Below, one piece after another: positions 1 through 9,313 of a stretch of 64,000 nucleotides of DNA. The notes under the pieces were generated by a model. The model worked only from the letters and a program-made list of their open reading frames with translations, did not search any database and was not told where the DNA came from. The position numbers were made by a program, and so were the translations under genes. Numbering within the stretch: the stretch's first letter is position 1; each line of letters starts with the position of its first letter. The DNA is from Acephala macrosclerotiorum (lineage: Eukaryota; Ascomycota; Leotiomycetes; Helotiales; Mollisiaceae). The DNA is taken from positions 62,001 to 126,000 of the forward strand of contig MU119272.1 of the NCBI GenBank assembly GCA_014904845.1. The letters are read 5' to 3'.

Positions 1-329
1 TCAATGAAATATTTTCGGGCGTTCGGACTTACAAATGTGGTTTGCGGGACCAAACCTGAGACAGCAGACGAGATGTTTGAAGCCATATCCACGCACCGCC
101 ACCAAGAAAGAGACAGCTCAAGCGGGGGGAAAGGAACCCAGTGCAATATGTATCAAAACGGCCGGTACTGCAAGGCTGCGCATGTCTCAGCTGGATTGCC
201 TTCCAAGCTTTCTTGGCAATGCGGGAGGCTGAATGAAGATACCGAAGTACTTTGCTCCATAACTTTAGCTGAGTTCAGCCTTGTGCTTTCAATCACGGAC
301 CATTTTTCGAGGAGAACATCTCGATATTA

Positions 330-961
330 GAAGTTTCAGTCTCTCATTAGATAAACTTTCACACGATAGCCTCAACTCCTACCATGCCCCTCTTCTTCTT
401 CAATTCACGCGCCTCTTTCTCCTCTTTCTCACTCTTCTACTTTTCTCTCCTCTCCACATTCTCTAATATCATCTTCTCTCTCTATTTACCCCACCCCTCT
501 CTCTATCATACTTCCCCATTTCTTCTTCACTCCATTATAAGCCCACGCAGACGCATGAACCGCAAGGTAAAATCCTTTAAGCACCACCCAAACTCCAGCA
601 GAGATTCGACCAACTAGCCAAACCCCGCGATCACTATCCACAGCGAAGTATAAAATCACGCCCAAAATGATGGACCCGACGACGATGATCGGGATGGAAT
701 ATTTTAGCGAGGAGCATGGTAATGAACCGATGTTGTAGATACCCATGACTTTTTAGGGTCCTCGTGCTGATTTCGATGTAGGTTTTAAGTACACGCAAAA
801 ATGCCAAGCACTGCTAAGGAAAGAGCTTATAGACGTTGTAGAAAGAGAGATGATAATAAGGAAGGGGAGTCTCGTGATAATTGTGATGAAATGGGGTGAG
901 GAGAAAGGCGAAAAGTACCGCATAGGACCCCCAGACTCGACAGGGTCGTCACCTCAACCAT
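330..961 (-). pseudogene. Array copy 1: decayed small membrane protein
   Basis: This is the most degraded member of the five-copy array. An open segment at 486-746 encodes a strongly hydrophobic stretch (IPIIVVGSIILGVILYF) followed by a basic region, as in the other copies, but it ends early. The family's C-terminal signature survives downstream in another frame near 330-375, read as ARELKKKRGMVGVEAIV and then a stop. A TAA lies in frame just before the ATG at 746. A possible first exon starts at 961 (MVEVTTL), which fits the short first exons of the sister genes, but no clean splice to the membrane segment was found. The shared upstream element lies at 1142. The C-terminal signature is clear; the pseudogene call is my inference, and an unusual splice pattern is the alternative. 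Confidence 0.5.
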
Positions 962-1141
962 CCAATTGGCGCAATAGTGCAACCCATCTCTCAATGTAAC
1001 TCTGTCCCTTCTTCTCTAGTCGATAATACGAGCTGTAACACCTAGCATTTAGACAACCAATTGAAAATGCCAGAAAATTACAGAAATAGAATATTAGCAG
1101 GCTAGGTCACGCAAGGCCGAGGCAGACTCGAAGCGAGGCCC

Positions 1142-1156
1142 ATGCAAGCCACTCGG
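1142..1156 (+). promoter_or_regulatory. Shared upstream element, array copy 1
   Basis: ATGCAAGCCACTCGG, followed by a TTCGC six bases further on. The same word recurs about 200 bp upstream of each array gene. Here it lies 181 bp from the putative ATG at 961. Confidence 0.4.
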
Positions 1157-1294
1157 AATGTCATTCGCTACCCAAAAGCCCCCATGACCCGCGTCCGAGA
1201 CTCTGCACGCGAAACAACAACAGCAGTACCTCGTATTGGAGACCCTTGGCTTTTCACTTGAAGGTTTGGTGCTCCCTTCCTCTTCGCGATCTCT

Positions 1295-1940
1295 TCAAGC
1301 AAGGTCAATTGCCTCAACACTAATAACTCCCCTCTTCCTTTCCAACTCTGCTGCTTCCCTTCGCTCCCTCTCCCTCCTTTTTCTCTGTTTCATCTCCAAT
1401 TGAACAGCCTCCCTCTGCTCCCTCGCTCTTCTTAAACCGTCTTTTCTTTCCGCAATTGCCCTCCTTCTCTTCTGTCTCCAACCCCTCCACTGCTCCTTCT
1501 TATCTCTCAACTTTGTGACAATCCATCCAAATCCTTCCAAAATCGTATAGAGAAAGCATCCAAGTCCTCTAAAGAAATAATAAAAGCACGAGAGAATGCT
1601 TCTCCACAGGAAATAGATGATGCAGCCAACCACAATAGCCCCAGCAACCGCACCGATTATGATGGGCCACATGTACCGTGCCCATAGATATGATGCTTGT
1701 ATTGCCGAGTCTGCTGGAATCGTTGGAGTTGGGAAAGTTGGGTATTTCGGTCCGTTGGAGGAGAAAGATGTTGAGGTCGTAGAAAGCGCGTGGACGAGGA
1801 GGCTCGAGATCTAGGAGCCACTCATCAGTATATATTGCAGATATGCATTTTGGTTGCAACAATATAAGAGGGTATGGAAGATGTAGAAAAGGAGATCTTA
1901 CGAGAGTAGTCGGCGAGGCTGTAATAGTAATGTCAGCCAT
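1295..1940 (-). CDS. Array copy 2: small membrane protein, unknown function
   Basis: Two exons are predicted, 1902-1940 and 1295-1810, giving 184 residues. The first exon is only 13 codons (MADITITASPTTL). The second begins with a Ser/Thr-rich stretch (ISSLLVHALSTTSTSF), continues into one long hydrophobic segment (WPIIIGAVAGAIVVGCIIYFLW) and ends in a highly charged, Arg/Lys/Glu-rich probable coiled coil closing with AAELERKRGVISVEAIDLA. Donor GTAAGA and acceptor CTAG give a phase-0 join. The same architecture occurs in the genes at 3059, about 4142 and 5170, so the family is supported by internal comparison. I do not recognise it. A single-pass protein with a Ser/Thr-rich outer part and a basic cytosolic tail would fit, but the topology is not proven. 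Confidence 0.6.
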
Positions 1941-3058
1941 CTCTTCCCAGCCTGTGAACTACTCCTCAAAGATCAATGATACCAAGCCTGACGCATCTAG
2001 ATCAACAGCCCAGATTTTGCAGAAGGTGCCAAGAAAATGAGAAAGAGCGAAAGAGCGAAAGAGCGTCGAAATATCGCTCTCAGCGCCGACATGGTTGGCA
2101 AAACGGTCACTGAACGCCATGTCCAATTTTGGTGTCGCATATGCAAGCCACTCGGCATGCCGTTCGCGACTCTCTGACCTTCCACCTTGGAGTGGTTTGA
2201 AGAATTTTCCCTGGCCTCGGATGTGCTAATGCTTCTAGGAGCATCAGGACTGATGTGGCGGTGTAAAGAAGAGAGTGTCTTGAAGGTCGACAATTCTATC
2301 ATTGTAGCTTCGGGAGCTAGTCTTCATTGGGATAGTTTCTATCCCCTGAGGCTTCAGAGCGACTGCCATATCCTCCGCAGATTCAACGAAGGTTGATATG
2401 AATGTTATAGACGACTGAGATATAGTTAATTCGCGTCACGACTGTCTTTCTGCGTCCATTTCTCGAGCCATTCGCACGATGTCATGCGCCAGTGGCCAAT
2501 CAGTTGACTCGGTCATTGACTGCGAATCTCGAGAATAACTTCCCCTCTATTATGCCTTGCTGACATTCGTACAGTGCATCGAGTCCTTGCAGATTTGAAG
2601 AGTGAGTGCGCATTTCCTTAGTATGTTTTGGTTTGGTTTTAACAGACAGGCTGATGAAGGACGTACTCGACAGTTTGAGAACGTTCATTTGGCCGGGACT
2701 CAAGAATGAGACAACTGAGCGATCATGCTCTTTTTAACGGCCCACACGGTACAGCTGGGTTAGGAGAGACACTATCTATGTCAGTTGCTGACAAAGGGCG
2801 TCAGCAACACTGCTTCCAAGACCTCAGGTGATGCTTCCAAGGTAGTCCCTAGGGCAGACAGTTTCGGCATCGTCTTTTCCAAAAAATACAAACGGATTGA
2901 CCTTCACTTGAACTTACAACATTTCCGCTCGAGCGCTGGTATCTTGGTTCCAACCTCTTTCCCTAGGGTACCACCCCCGCTAGGACAATCGCAGCGGTGC
3001 TATCGTCCATCCATTACCTGGAATCTGACAGAAGCAAAGCGGCTGCAGAAACCCATCT
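1941..3058. other. Spacer between array copies 2 and 3
   Basis: Apart from the copy-2 upstream element at 2141, I see no supported gene here. Short open frames exist on both strands, but none shows splice or family signals. Confidence 0.5.
2141..2155 (+). promoter_or_regulatory. Shared upstream element, array copy 2
   Basis: ATGCAAGCCACTCGG, 201 bp upstream of the ATG at 1940 and again followed by TTCGC. It could be a regulator site or simply part of the duplicated unit. Confidence 0.45.
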
Positions 3059-3642
3059 TCAAATAATAGCCTCAACCCCAACTACACCCCTCTTCCTCTC
3101 CAACTCCACCGCTTCCCTCTCTTCCTTAGCCTTCCTCCTCTTATCCCTCCTGTCCGCTTTCTCTTTCCCCTTCTTAACCCTCCAATCTCCCCACTCCTTC
3201 CTTCTCTTCACATATACTCGCTCGATCCATTTCCACAACGCTTCTAGCCTTTTAAAAAGCTTCTCGAAGATCCATATAATAAGTTGCAAAAGGGTCAGAC
3301 AGACCCAGAAAAGCACATAAAAGGCACAGATACCGATGAAGACGAGGACCAGAGAGACGAAGAAGATAGGCACGATGAAATCAGCGCACCTGGTGCAAAC
3401 TTGGGCTGAGGACGAGGTGGAAGAGGCTGAGGAAGTGGTTGTTGTCGGGTTGGTGGAGGTGATGGATGTTGGTGTTGGAGTGGTGGAGATAGCTTGGCGG
3501 ATGAGGATTGAGATCTGGGATACGTCAACCCTGGGATTCTTCTTGAAAGGGAGATCTTGTATGAAGTGAAAGGGGAGATGAGAGGTGAAGCTCATACCAG
3601 AGTGCTAGGCAAGGCTGTGGCTGTGGCTAGTGGCGTAGACAT
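3059..3642 (-). CDS. Array copy 3: small membrane protein, unknown function
   Basis: Exons 3598-3642 and 3059-3514 give 166 residues. The first exon encodes MSTPLATATALPSTL. The second opens with ISILIRQAISTTPTPT, runs through a Ser/Thr-rich linker with a CTRC pair, a hydrophobic span (FIVPIFFVSLVLVFIGICAFY) and further apolar sequence, then a Lys/Arg/Glu-rich tail ending AVELERKRGVVGVEAII. Intron donor GTATGA and acceptor CCCAG join in phase 0 at the same place as in copy 2. Function is unknown. It is the paralogue closest in tail sequence to copies 2 and 4, and the whole unit, including the upstream element at 3853, appears to have been duplicated. Confidence 0.6.
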
Positions 3643-3852
3643 CCTGAGTTCTTGCAACCTGCATCTAATACTGTTCTCTTCTAAACACTATCTCAGATCT
3701 CATCATCCAGAATTCTCGCACTGAAACCTCCAACCCTGAATTGATCACCGACAGCAGGTGCAATAAGAGAAGAGAAACCAACTGCAGTGACGATGACTTG
3801 GCAAGGCTATGCTTCTCCCCTGGCTGCAGACGCCAAGGCAGATTTGGCCGTC

Positions 3853-3868
3853 ATGCAAGCCACCTCGG
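3853..3868 (+). promoter_or_regulatory. Shared upstream element, array copy 3
   Basis: ATGCAAGCCACCTCGG, 211 bp upstream of the ATG at 3642, with TTCG shortly after it. Confidence 0.45.
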
Positions 3869-4141
3869 CGTTCAATTCGTGCCTCCAGTTCGATGATTCG
3901 ACAGACAGCTGACAGGCTTCTGGGAGAGGGGTAATGCTGTGTATGCGGTATCGAGAGCTCTCTATAGGTTCCTGTGACTAAGCTTGAAGTTCCGTGGTAC
4001 GTCGATGAATGGTTTCAGAATAGAGATTGAAAAGAGTATCACGAAATCCAAACCACCCCCCAGAAAGTAGCATCAGTAAGAAAAAAAATACAAAACTTCA
4101 CATAATTATAGCCAAAGCACCATTCTAATTGATACTATGAA

Positions 4142-4705
4142 TCACGTTCTCGCTTCAACAGCGATATCCCCTCTCTTCCTCTCTAACTCCACCGCGTTCC
4201 GTTCTTCCTTTCCATCCCTCTTCTTCACCCTCCAACCACGCCGCTCCAACCACGCCGCTCCATCCTGCTCTTCCTCAAATCCCTTTTAAATTCGTCGTAC
4301 GAACATTTGATCTCTTTGAAAATCCACTCAAACCCTTGCTTGAGGAAAATCATAGCTAATATCAAGATGGCGCCTATCCAATAGAGGACGTAAACGGCGC
4401 AGGGAATTGCGATTATACTAGTGAAGGTGATGGCAATGACGAACTTCGTGTCGTGTGTATTGATAGAAGTCGAGGTTGAGGTTGAGGTTGTCATTGGGGA
4501 AGATATGATGGAGGAGCTTGTTGTGTCGAGGGAGGAAGAGAGTGGTGGTGTAGGAGTGAGGGTAGTGGAATTGGCTTGGTGGATGAGGATTAAAATCTGG
4601 GCATTGCCAACAGAGCCAGTGTAATTCAAGTATAGAGAGAAATGCAAGACAGGAATTGAAGGGGAATATTACTAGAGTGCTTGTTGAGGCTGGTGCCACA
4701 GGCAT
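4142..4705 (-). pseudogene. Array copy 4: frameshifted by a 14-bp tandem duplication
   Basis: Exon 1 (4673-4705, MPVAPASTSTL) and exon 2 from 4596 (ILILIHQANSTTLTPT) match the sister genes, and the hydrophobic span (IAITFTSIIAIPCAVYVLYWIGAI in part) is intact. The reading frame then stops at 4225. At 4232-4245 and 4246-4259 the same 14 bases occur twice in direct succession. The family tail (AVELERKRGDIAVEA, stop at 4142) is fully preserved downstream in the frame that would be read with a single copy of the 14-mer. The gene therefore still encodes a membrane protein of about 134 residues but has lost its charged tail. The lesion looks recent, because the sequence beyond it has not decayed. 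Confidence 0.6.
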
Positions 4706-4904
4706 CGTGATCTGTGCCCGATTGCCATTCGCACCAACAAATATTCTTCTGTCTCGAGACTTGCAGAGAAATGAAATGATCCTGGGTTGCATTAATGGAA
4801 AGAAAATGGAAGGAGCACCATCAGAGAGAATGGCTTTAGAAGGCTGTCCTCCTTCCGTGTTTCTGAACGCCAAGGCATAATGCATGCCAACGCAACGGAT
4901 CCTC

Positions 4905-4920
4905 ATGCAAGCCACCTCGG
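4905..4920 (+). promoter_or_regulatory. Shared upstream element, array copy 4
   Basis: ATGCAAGCCACCTCGG, 200 bp upstream of the ATG at 4705. It is identical to the copy-3 element over 16 bases. Confidence 0.45.
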
Positions 4921-5169
4921 GAGTCGATTCGCCTCTAATTCCCCATGGATCCAGGATCCAAAGACATCAGAGAGGCGTCCGAGGATGTACTATTCTGAGG
5001 TACCGTAACCGGGCTGCGGCTCCTACAGCACCTGAATGTTTAAGCTGAGCTTGGGATGGAGGACGAAGACGAAGAGGCGGATGAAAATGACAGAGATTAA
5101 CGATGATATGGACACAATCCAAATCGTAATTGATCGAAAATGTTAACTCCATGTGAATGCAATACCATC

Positions 5170-5733
5170 TCACATTATTGCCTCCAAAGCAATCGTACCT
5201 CTCTTTCTCTCCAACTCCCTTTCCTCTCGTTCCTTCTTCCTCTTCAACCTCTCTTGATTCCAATACTTCGTCGCTTCAACTCTCCGATCTACACCACGCT
5301 TCACACTCTCCACACCATGAAAAGTGCCTTTCAAGGTCCACCCAAGCACTTTCAGGGTCCACCCCAGCGAGTACACTAGCAGAACCAAAATAACGACAGC
5401 AACGAATCCCAAAGCGAGATCTAATGGCCAGAGATAAAATATCCAGAATGGGAAGGCTTTTTTGTGTTTGCTAGGCAAAGAGCAGACTAGGGATGTGGTA
5501 TTGGTGTAATCGGAAGTGGAGTTGATGAAGGAGGTGCTGTTACAGGTGCTGTTGAAGTAGAGGGTTGTTGTTGCTGAGGGATGGATGGAGGAGGACGTTG
5601 GGTCTGCTGAGGAGGAGGAGAGGAGGGCGGTTGTGCTTGTAAGCTGGGAGAAGGATTAGTGTTCATTGGAGGAAAGAGGATTGTGTCCCACCAATGTTGT
5701 AGGCAAGGCTGAGGATGAAATATTTGTAGCCAT
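5170..5733 (-). CDS. Array copy 5: small membrane protein, unknown function
   Basis: Exons 5692-5733 and 5170-5643 give 171 residues. Exon 1 is MATNISSSALPTTL. Exon 2 starts LTSTTALLSSSSADPTSSS and has a longer outer part with several N-glycosylation sequons (FNST, CNST, INST, TNTT) and two Cys. A membrane segment follows (FVAVVILVLLVYSLGW), then a basic tail ending EERELERKRGTIALEAIM. The donor (GTGGGA) is weak, but branch CACTAAT and acceptor CCCAG are good and the join is in phase. This copy is the most divergent in its outer part while keeping the C-terminal signature, a pattern expected if the tail binds a conserved intracellular partner and the outside diversifies. The role is unknown. 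Confidence 0.6.
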
Positions 5734-5925
5734 AGTTTCTGCTCAAATGATAAAACAAGGCTGCAGATCTCACTTCTCTGTTGAATCAGTGGCGTATCAA
5801 AAATCCGAAAAGACAAATCTGAATGCTTGATGCGAATGTGCTGTAACGAGTAGATATACTGCAGATCAATCAAAGCCACTCAAAGATTTGTAAGTACAGC
5901 ACATGTTCACCATCTTGGTGTCCAA

Positions 5926-6562
5926 CTAGCATAAGGCAAATACCTCTCTGTGAGGTTTAGACAAGGATCTCAATCCGGTGGCTTGCATAGGTAATGTCCA
6001 TTGGCACCACGTTCTCAAAAAGGAAATCGTCAGGCTGTGATCGATATCTTTCAAGAATTTAGACATCTCATTGGCAATAGTTGTCCAAAGTTCTGCCGTG
6101 TCCGCAGAAAGCCGAATGGCTGCGATGGCTTGGCGGGGTATGCCCTTGCGCCATTGGCTGAAATGAGTTGTGAGGTGATCGGGACTGGCATGATGAAGGA
6201 TTTCTGGAAATTCATCCCGCATTTATGGCTCTGCGCTAGAAGCTTTCTTGCTGGAGAGCTGGGCGGTGGCCTGAGGGGTTTGAACTCACGCGAGGTTGAA
6301 CACGGAATAGAGCTTGGTCACGAGTCTAGTGTAACACGTGACTCACCAGGCAAAGATTTGTCTTCTTGATGTTTCGAAAGGCCAGACAGTCTCTGGTGCT
6401 AATCCCGACTTGAGCATGTCTAATTTCATTGTAATATTCCAAGTGTTGGTCGGCTTGTGTGGTTGTCTCAGTGGGCATCCCGGGCCCCCACGATATGGAA
6501 TCAAAGATTCCGATCGACGAACATGAGAGATTCGTTGCGGCTATCGAGGTGGTAGCCGTCAT
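5926..6562 (-). CDS. Possible two-exon hypothetical gene
   Basis: Two protein-like open segments lie on the minus strand. One starts with an ATG at 6562 (MTATTSIAATNLSCSS...) and reaches a GTGAGT donor near 6350. The other (SADTAELWTTIANEMSKFL...) ends at 5926. A TTTCAG acceptor precedes the second, but the phase does not join cleanly with the obvious donor, so the structure is unresolved. No family was recognised. It lies between array copy 5 and the transposon and could be a gene remnant. Its C-terminal part overlaps the inverted upstream element of copy 5. Confidence 0.2.
5976..5989 (-). promoter_or_regulatory. Shared upstream element, array copy 5 (inverted)
   Basis: The minus strand reads ATGCAAGCCACCGG, the same word lacking two bases and turned round, 243 bp upstream of the ATG at 5733. 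The inversion argues for a cis element rather than mere carry-over of the duplicated unit. Confidence 0.35.
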
Positions 6563-6686
6563 CCATTGAGAAACCTAACACCTATTCTCTATGGGCTGGA
6601 ATGTGGGTTGGCCTCCAATCCCGTAGCCACCCGGCTGCCAGACTGGCCTGGGTCTTCTAATAAAGGAAGTGTATATTTCTGAAGTA

Positions 6687-7988
6687 CAATCGGTTCCAGG
6701 GGTTGTCCGTGAATCACGTGCTAGGGGTCTTACCCACTTTGAACTCTTATAACTTCACAACCAATGGTCCAATTCTTTCCATTCTTGAACTAAAAGAGAG
6801 CTAATCTAATACTTTGTTATTCCACCTTTGTTTTTGATACAAGCGTCTATCCTCTTCTCTATACTAGCGTTCAACTTCTCAAGCGTTTCCGGCTTGATTT
6901 GAGGCCAAATTTCCTCCAGTGCTCTCTCCATCATCCCTATATTCTTGATCTTATGCCTCCTCTTGCCGATTATATTCTTGATTTGCTTCCACAAATTCTC
7001 AATGGGAGAGAGATCTAGCGATTGGGCGGGCCATTGAAAAAGGGGAATGCCCTGTTCCCTCATGTAGTTTCTCACTACTTTGGCAGTGTGCCAAAGGGCA
7101 TTATCCTCTTGCATGACCACTCCTTCACCATACTTCTCAACCATTCGTCGATAAAAAGGAATAAAATGCTCTTTGACAGTCTGCAAATAGCGTTGCGCGT
7201 TCATTCTGCCCCCCTTCTCAATGATAACTAAAGGGCCCATCTCATTCCCACAAAAACAAGACCACACTCCCACCGAGGTTCTCCCGCTCTTGAAACTAAA
7301 GTTCAAGTTCTTTTCTAAGAACTCTTCCCCGGGCCCTCGAGTAACGTAGATAGTGTTTCCATCTGCTCCCACATGGAATGTGATCTCATCACTCCAACAG
7401 ATCTTCCGGTAGTTCCTTTTGGTCTTTTTTTGTTGTTTACACCAAATCAAACGCTTCCTTTTGTGTTCAGGCTTCAAATAGAGCTTACGGCGAGGCTTGC
7501 GCTTTGCTTTGCCGTGTTCTTTGAGGATTTTGCGGACCGTATTTCGAGAGAATTCATGCGTTGATTTGAACGGTGTTCCAAAAGCGTCAAAAGTGTCTTT
7601 TGGATTATTGAGAGCATGTCGAAGAAGTACCCTATCGTCTCGATCGAAGGTCTTCCTAGCAGGCCCACTTCGGGGCTTCGATTTGAAGGTATCGTCTTCT
7701 GTAGCTAGCCTGCGCTGGATAATATCTCTCACTGTAGAGTAGGGAGTGTCCTCTAGCCGTGAAATTGCGGCATATTTATGTCCATCAAGCCAGCGAGTCC
7801 AAATTTGACCTCTCTTCTTAGGGGAGGTCTCCTTTCGATCGGTCTTGATCTCGCGCGCCATTTTGATATAATTTAAGGGTATAGAGTGTGTGTGGGAAGA
7901 AGATATAAGCGGGGAAAGAGGGGCAGGGCGGGGCCCTAAGCACTAACCAAAAAGAGTAAAATTAACGGACAACCCCTGGAACCGATTG
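6687..7988 (-). mobile_element. Intact Tc1/mariner-type DNA transposon
   Basis: The element is 1302 bp, bounded by perfect 24-bp terminal inverted repeats (6687-6710 and 7965-7988, outer end CAATCGGTTCCAGGGG) and flanked by TA dinucleotides at 6685-6686 and 7989-7990, the target duplication expected for the superfamily. It holds one uninterrupted transposase gene on the minus strand. Identical inverted repeats together with an open reading frame indicate a young, possibly still mobile copy. Confidence 0.95.
6806..7861 (-). CDS. Tc1-like transposase (DD34E)
   Basis: A single exon of 351 residues starts at an ATG 127 bp inside the right inverted repeat. An N-terminal helix-turn-helix region (about residues 10-110) would bind the inverted repeats. 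The catalytic triad is visible as CWSDEITF, MQEDNALWH and SLDLSPIENLW. Exactly 34 residues separate the second Asp from the Glu, the DD34E spacing of Tc1-type enzymes. No stop or frameshift interrupts it and the length matches active relatives. The enzyme catalyses cut-and-paste movement at TA sites in the nucleus. Confidence 0.95.
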   Translation of the reverse strand: MAREIKTDRKETSPKKRGQIWTRWLDGHKYAAISRLEDTPYSTVRDIIQRRLATEDDTFKSKPRSGPARKTFDRDDRVLLRHALNNPKDTFDAFGTPFKSTHEFSRNTVRKILKEHGKAKRKPRRKLYLKPEHKRKRLIWCKQQKKTKRNYRKICWSDEITFHVGADGNTIYVTRGPGEEFLEKNLNFSFKSGRTSVGVWSCFCGNEMGPLVIIEKGGRMNAQRYLQTVKEHFIPFYRRMVEKYGEGVVMQEDNALWHTAKVVRNYMREQGIPLFQWPAQSLDLSPIENLWKQIKNIIGKRRHKIKNIGMMERALEEIWPQIKPETLEKLNASIEKRIDACIKNKGGITKY

Positions 7989-7990
7989 TA

Positions 7991-8830
7991 CAGTACAAGA
8001 AATATTCATTTCAAATCAATGTCCAGAGTGTCCTTAAATTTATCGACGCGCAACAAAACTCCGATCCTCCTTTTCTATGTCTGAAACGTGGCTAGATCTG
8101 TAAACATGCAACAAAGGCACAAATTTGGCTCCAAGTCAATGTCCAGAATGTCCTTGGACTTGCTGGCGTGCAACAAACCTCCCAAGCTCTTAATGTCCGA
8201 AGTAGTGTGAAAATTGTCAAAATTCAAAGACGGTATCAAACTCTGAAATGCCGCTGGAAATTTAGATATGCAAAAAAATTTAAATCTCAGCTTCGAATTT
8301 TAAGGTCCCCAATGTCCAAGGAACTACCGACATATAACAAAACCACTATAGCCCCAGGCGCAGCTGGACATTTGGCAGTTTTGTTGCACATCGCGACCAT
8401 CGTGACTCACGATGGTATTCCCATTCCGTCCTCCTACTGAGGAGAATGGTACAGAAGACTTGAAGCCTTGAAGCAGCACCATGTAAAGAAAAATGGACTT
8501 GAACGTTCTACGTACAGTAAGACACCCAGCAAAGGTGTCAAGGAATGGCTTTCAACGAAGCAAGAACTTTGAAATGGACGGTACAAGTCCCAATAACAAT
8601 CTTCCACTCCTCCAACTTCGGAGGAGCTTGAATTGCCCATTTTCAATTCTCTCCGAAGCTCTTCGAAGAGGTTGCTTTCGCTCGGGACTCGGCGCCCTCA
8701 ACTCAAAATCAGACGAAAGCAAAACAACCACAAGTAACAAGATGAACGAGTGGCCTCATACTCGTTTCAGCTCAACTTTCTCTTTTGCACTCGCAATGCC
8801 CTCATTCCCTCTCCTTCCCTCTCTCCCTCT
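7991..8830. repeat. Gene-poor segment with degenerate 120-bp-spaced repeats
   Basis: TCAATGTCCAGARTGTCCTT occurs at 8016-8035 and 8136-8155, exactly 120 bp apart, each followed about 14 bases later by a GCAACAAA word. A weaker third version (CCAATGTCCAAGGAAC then CATATAACAAAACC) starts near 8308. This looks like an eroded tandem repeat next to the transposon. No gene was found. Confidence 0.4.
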
Positions 8831-9313
8831 TCAAGAAGAAAACGGGCAGTCGTCAGACGCGAATAGGGGAAACGAGAACGAGTCATCTTCGCATCGTCGT
8901 ATTCTGAACTCGGCCTTCAGCCACAACCTCGCTCTCGGTGAACACTCCAAATCCATCCTCTTCATAAAATCCCGGACAAATGATTCCCAACTAACTATCT
9001 CACCCTTGTCCTTCACCAAATGATTGGCTTCCATAACTCGAGCTTTGACCGCCGTTTCCGCGCCCAACAACGGCTCGCCCCTTGTCCAATCACCAGTTTC
9101 AAATCTTAAAATTTGGATATTTTCCTCGAGATTCTTGAGCAGGACAGGGGGACAGAGCGCGCGAAACGAAACGCCGACGTTCACGAATCGGAAAAAGGGG
9201 TTCGGGAGTTTTGGCGGGGCAGAAAGTTTGATTGGTTGGGGACAGCGTTGTGCAAGCGACTCGGAGAGTAGGATGTGCCGAGTATTGCATAAAAAAGAGT
9301 TTTGTGCATTTCA
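8831..9313 (-). CDS. Orphan ORF, no family recognised
   Basis: The minus strand is open for about 160 codons from just after a TGA near 9315 to the stop at 8831. The content is protein-like, with motifs such as PNPFFRFVNVGVSF, LLKNLEENIQILRFETG and LVKDKGEIVSWESFVRDF, and codon use looks coding. There is no in-frame ATG near the start, so it may be a 3' exon whose upstream exon I cannot place, or a gene fragment stranded beside the transposon. I do not recognise the family. Confidence 0.3.

Noticed and set aside
4..330. 108-codon frame at the left edge
   Set aside because: No recognisable domain or splice context; composition is not clearly coding.
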